Source of the DNA: Cloeon dipterum
Lineage: Eukaryota; Arthropoda; Insecta; Ephemeroptera; Baetidae
Length of the DNA stretch: 64,000 bases
Reading direction: 5' to 3'
Assembly (NCBI RefSeq): GCF_949628265.1
Contig: NC_088787.1
Coordinates: 26,898,501 to 26,962,500, forward strand
Position numbers and translations under genes: made by a program. The notes under the pieces were generated by a model, which ran no database searches, was not told the DNA's origin, and saw only the letters and a program-made list of their open reading frames with translations. Below are positions 61,601-64,000 of the stretch, one piece after another. Numbering within the stretch: the first letter of the stretch is position 1; each line of letters begins with the position of its first letter.

Positions 61601-64000
61601 CAGTAATTTTTCTCGCAGGAAGAGTCACATCGCGTACAGAAAATTAAGCAACGTCGCACCGGTTCGCTCAATGAATGCAAACGTAGATTTTCAGCCTTTT
61701 GCTGCAAATTGGCTTCAAAGCCGGTTTACCATGACACGTGCAATATGGTAACCAGTATTGTATTCGCTTTGAATTCACCAACGCAGAAGTTTTCAAAGAG
61801 GCACACATAAATTATATTGCTTTCCAGCAAAAAGATATGCAACCAAAAATAGACTAGCATACAAAGAATGTGTCGAAAAAAGCACTACTTTCATTGAAAT
61901 TAAAGTGCGATGTCCAATTCAGCGCTCATGTGAACTAAAACTTAAAATGCTCGATCACGAGCGCAGAAACCATATCAAACTTTTACTCTGCATTCAAATA
62001 TGCTGCTAGAGATGAAAAATTGTACACTCTCTGTGCACGTCTGCGCTCTCAGGAAATACGGTGAAGTGAGAAATTAGCGATAATTGTTTAACTCAACTGA
62101 GTTGAATTTTCATGGTGTCTAATTACGCGCAGTTCTGCTAGTTAAGAGCAATGCAAGGTTGCCGCGTGCGAATTTTAGAGAAACGTGACTTGGAACAGCT
62201 ATCTCATAATTCTCTAGAGTGAGCTGCGAATTTGTTTGTAGCCAACACAATGGCGAGCCAAAGTTGCAGACTCATCTTCTGTTTACTCACTTTCCTATAC
62301 GCGCAAGCGATCACTTTTTTATCATGCTTTTCCAAAGATGGCTAATTGATAGATTATACGATCAAAGCAATTTAATTTTCTGCTATAATTGATGGTGAGT
62401 AATTAAATCACTCTGTAGCATTGTCATCATTTTAGCTGTTATGGTTTATAAATTTATATTGTAACGGTTGTAACTATTAACTGAGATAAAAAAGGATTGA
62501 ATGCAACTTTTAGACAGATTTAAATGAAGGTTTCGTTTACAACACTATTAAGTTTTGCCATCTTGAATCCCATTGATACGAGTAGCTTATCGCAATTCAA
62601 TGATTTAATTTCTCTTTTTTTATTTTAATTAATATCTCAATTTCAAATTGTAATTAATGCAACGCATTTTTGCATAAAATTGTAGTGAATGAGAAAGTGT
62701 GTGATATTTTAGTTTAGATGATGCACGACGTACTCCTTGATTATTTGCTGTTAGCGGCATGGAGTTCTAGGTATCTTTTACGAAAAGATTGAAACCAGAA
62801 ACACTTTCGTAATCACTTCAATTCCAAACCGCGAAAAGTAGCGTTTTCGGCAGCACTTTGCGGCGTTTTGGCCTTGCGGTAGGTGCTAATAAGGACGGCG
62901 ATCGACGCATGCCGGTCGATTCGGCACCAATGATGGCCTAGGTCAAGAATAGGGAGAGTGCTTCTAATGTGCAGCGTAAACGAAATAGCTGCCGGCATGT
63001 GCGTTAGAAAGTGAGAGCTCGCGGCAGTTGCATAACGTGCTTTTTATTTATTGGCGCCGGCAGGGTGATTAATTTCTTGTATTCCGTTTGCTCGACGGCC
63101 AGCGCAAGTACACTGCATTCATATCTAGGACACGGTGCACACGACGTGATGAGACTGGCTTTACTATCCACTCCAATGTCCTGCCGTTTTCTGATCGCCT
63201 CTTGACGATTTGGGTCAGCGAGGTGTCGCGGCCGGGGTGTTTGCTTTACTTCTGCTTTTCAAGGGCAAATCCGTTTCGCGCGAATTGACGCTCTCGTCTG
63301 ACGTTCACCGCATGTGCAATGGAATGGATCATAGAGAGATATGAATATCACTTACGCAGTTGCGTCTCTTATGGCAGTAAATCTTAATTTAACATTACGT
63401 CAGCATGCAGGCGAAATGGATCTTTAATTACGTTCATTAAGGAAAATAGCAGAGCGTAATATGCTTGGGGTAAACGTGCGGTTGCTCTTTAATTAAGGCT
63501 GTTCCTTTCATGCACCAATTGTTTAACAACGCGTAGGCGTAAGTTTCGAGCATCACGCGTTTAAAAAGCTCAAAGCTTTCCACGGTAGTTTGAAGTGATT
63601 AATGCACCCTTAACTTAAATGCAGTAGTGCACAGACAACGGAGAGAAATTCGTGACCAATAATTGAAATCATGCATTCAGCTAACATAAAATATTTGAGA
63701 ATCTTTGGGATACAGACACATGCTAATAAAATCAAGAGTTGATTATTGGAATTGATAAAGGTGAAACCATCGCAAGACAGAACAGTAAAGAAAAAATTTT
63801 TTTAAAAAAATATATTATGTTGGAATATCTGTGACAAACACAAAAACGATTGCTGGAGGGCAAGTAAATAAACATTTCTTTGAAGCAATTAAATTCTAAA
63901 AACAGAAGAATTTGGATTCCAGCATTTTTTGCGTCGTTGCTTGGTTTTCTAATCAACGTCGCTCGAGGAATCATCACAAATGCGGCCTACTTGAGCTGAC
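58613..64000. other. No supported gene (5.4 kb)
   Basis: AT-rich up to about 61.3 kb, then more mixed composition with many short homeobox-like TAATTA/TTAATTA words and GC-richer islands at 61.4-62.3 kb and 62.8-63.4 kb. No open frame has a recognisable motif or convincing splice signals. The missing first exon of CLPX should lie in the left part. The right part could be regulatory sequence of a gene beyond the window, but that is only a guess. Confidence 0.4.

Noticed and set aside
61509-61751. 80-codon plus-strand frame
   Set aside because: No domain, no signal peptide, no splice context, and no similarity that I recognise.

Overview
This is an AT-rich animal nuclear sequence, most likely from an arthropod and probably an insect. 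The evidence is GT-AG introns (many only 45-60 bp), a Meox/buttonless homeobox gene, a serine-protease homologue, a small lipocalin, and Draper/MEGF-like EGF receptors. I cannot name the species. All gene models below were spliced by eye, and reading phase was checked at every junction.

Layout. 1-1047 (+): 3' end of an F-box-associated (FBA) domain protein. 1379-5269 (-): alpha-L-iduronidase in seven exons, complete except for one apparent extra base in a homopolymer. 6919-7805 (+) and 8219-10201 (-): two small secreted proteins of unknown family with matching exon plans. 10.2-16.8 kb: gene-poor and repeat-rich, with a non-LTR retrotransposon remnant. 16839-19380 (+): chymotrypsin-fold protease homologue lacking two of its three catalytic residues. 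20030-21274 (+): lipocalin.

21.5-38.8 kb is a local family of EGF-array membrane receptors. Gene A lies on minus (21545-28766). Genes B (-, 32012-34241) and C (+, 34819-37764) are head to head. A decayed fourth copy, D, follows C. The central EGF exons of B and C are almost identical over about 380 bp although the rest of the genes has diverged, which points to recent gene conversion. 39228-41104 (-): compact Meox/buttonless homeobox gene.

41843-44052 is a 2.2-kb palindrome with arms of about 1.08 kb, best read as a non-autonomous foldback transposon. 46838-49477 (-) encodes an intronless 879-residue protein that joins a signal peptide, a GTPase-like P-loop domain with an altered Walker A, a helical region and glycine-rich blocks. 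Next to it, 50265-51483 (-), is a single-Ig transmembrane receptor whose tail carries four short repeats, two with tyrosine motifs. 52092-53316 (+) is coatomer epsilon. 54977-58612 (-) is mitochondrial ClpX without its first exon. 58.6-64 kb holds no gene I can support.

The genes do not form one pathway. The coherent theme is secreted or surface molecules of possible immune or clearance function (EGF receptors A-C, protease homologue, lipocalin, Ig receptor, secreted GTPase-like protein) set among housekeeping genes (IDUA, COPE, CLPX). The items most worth following up are the 2.2-kb palindrome, the secreted GTPase-like protein with its Ig-receptor neighbour, and the B/C gene-conversion tract.
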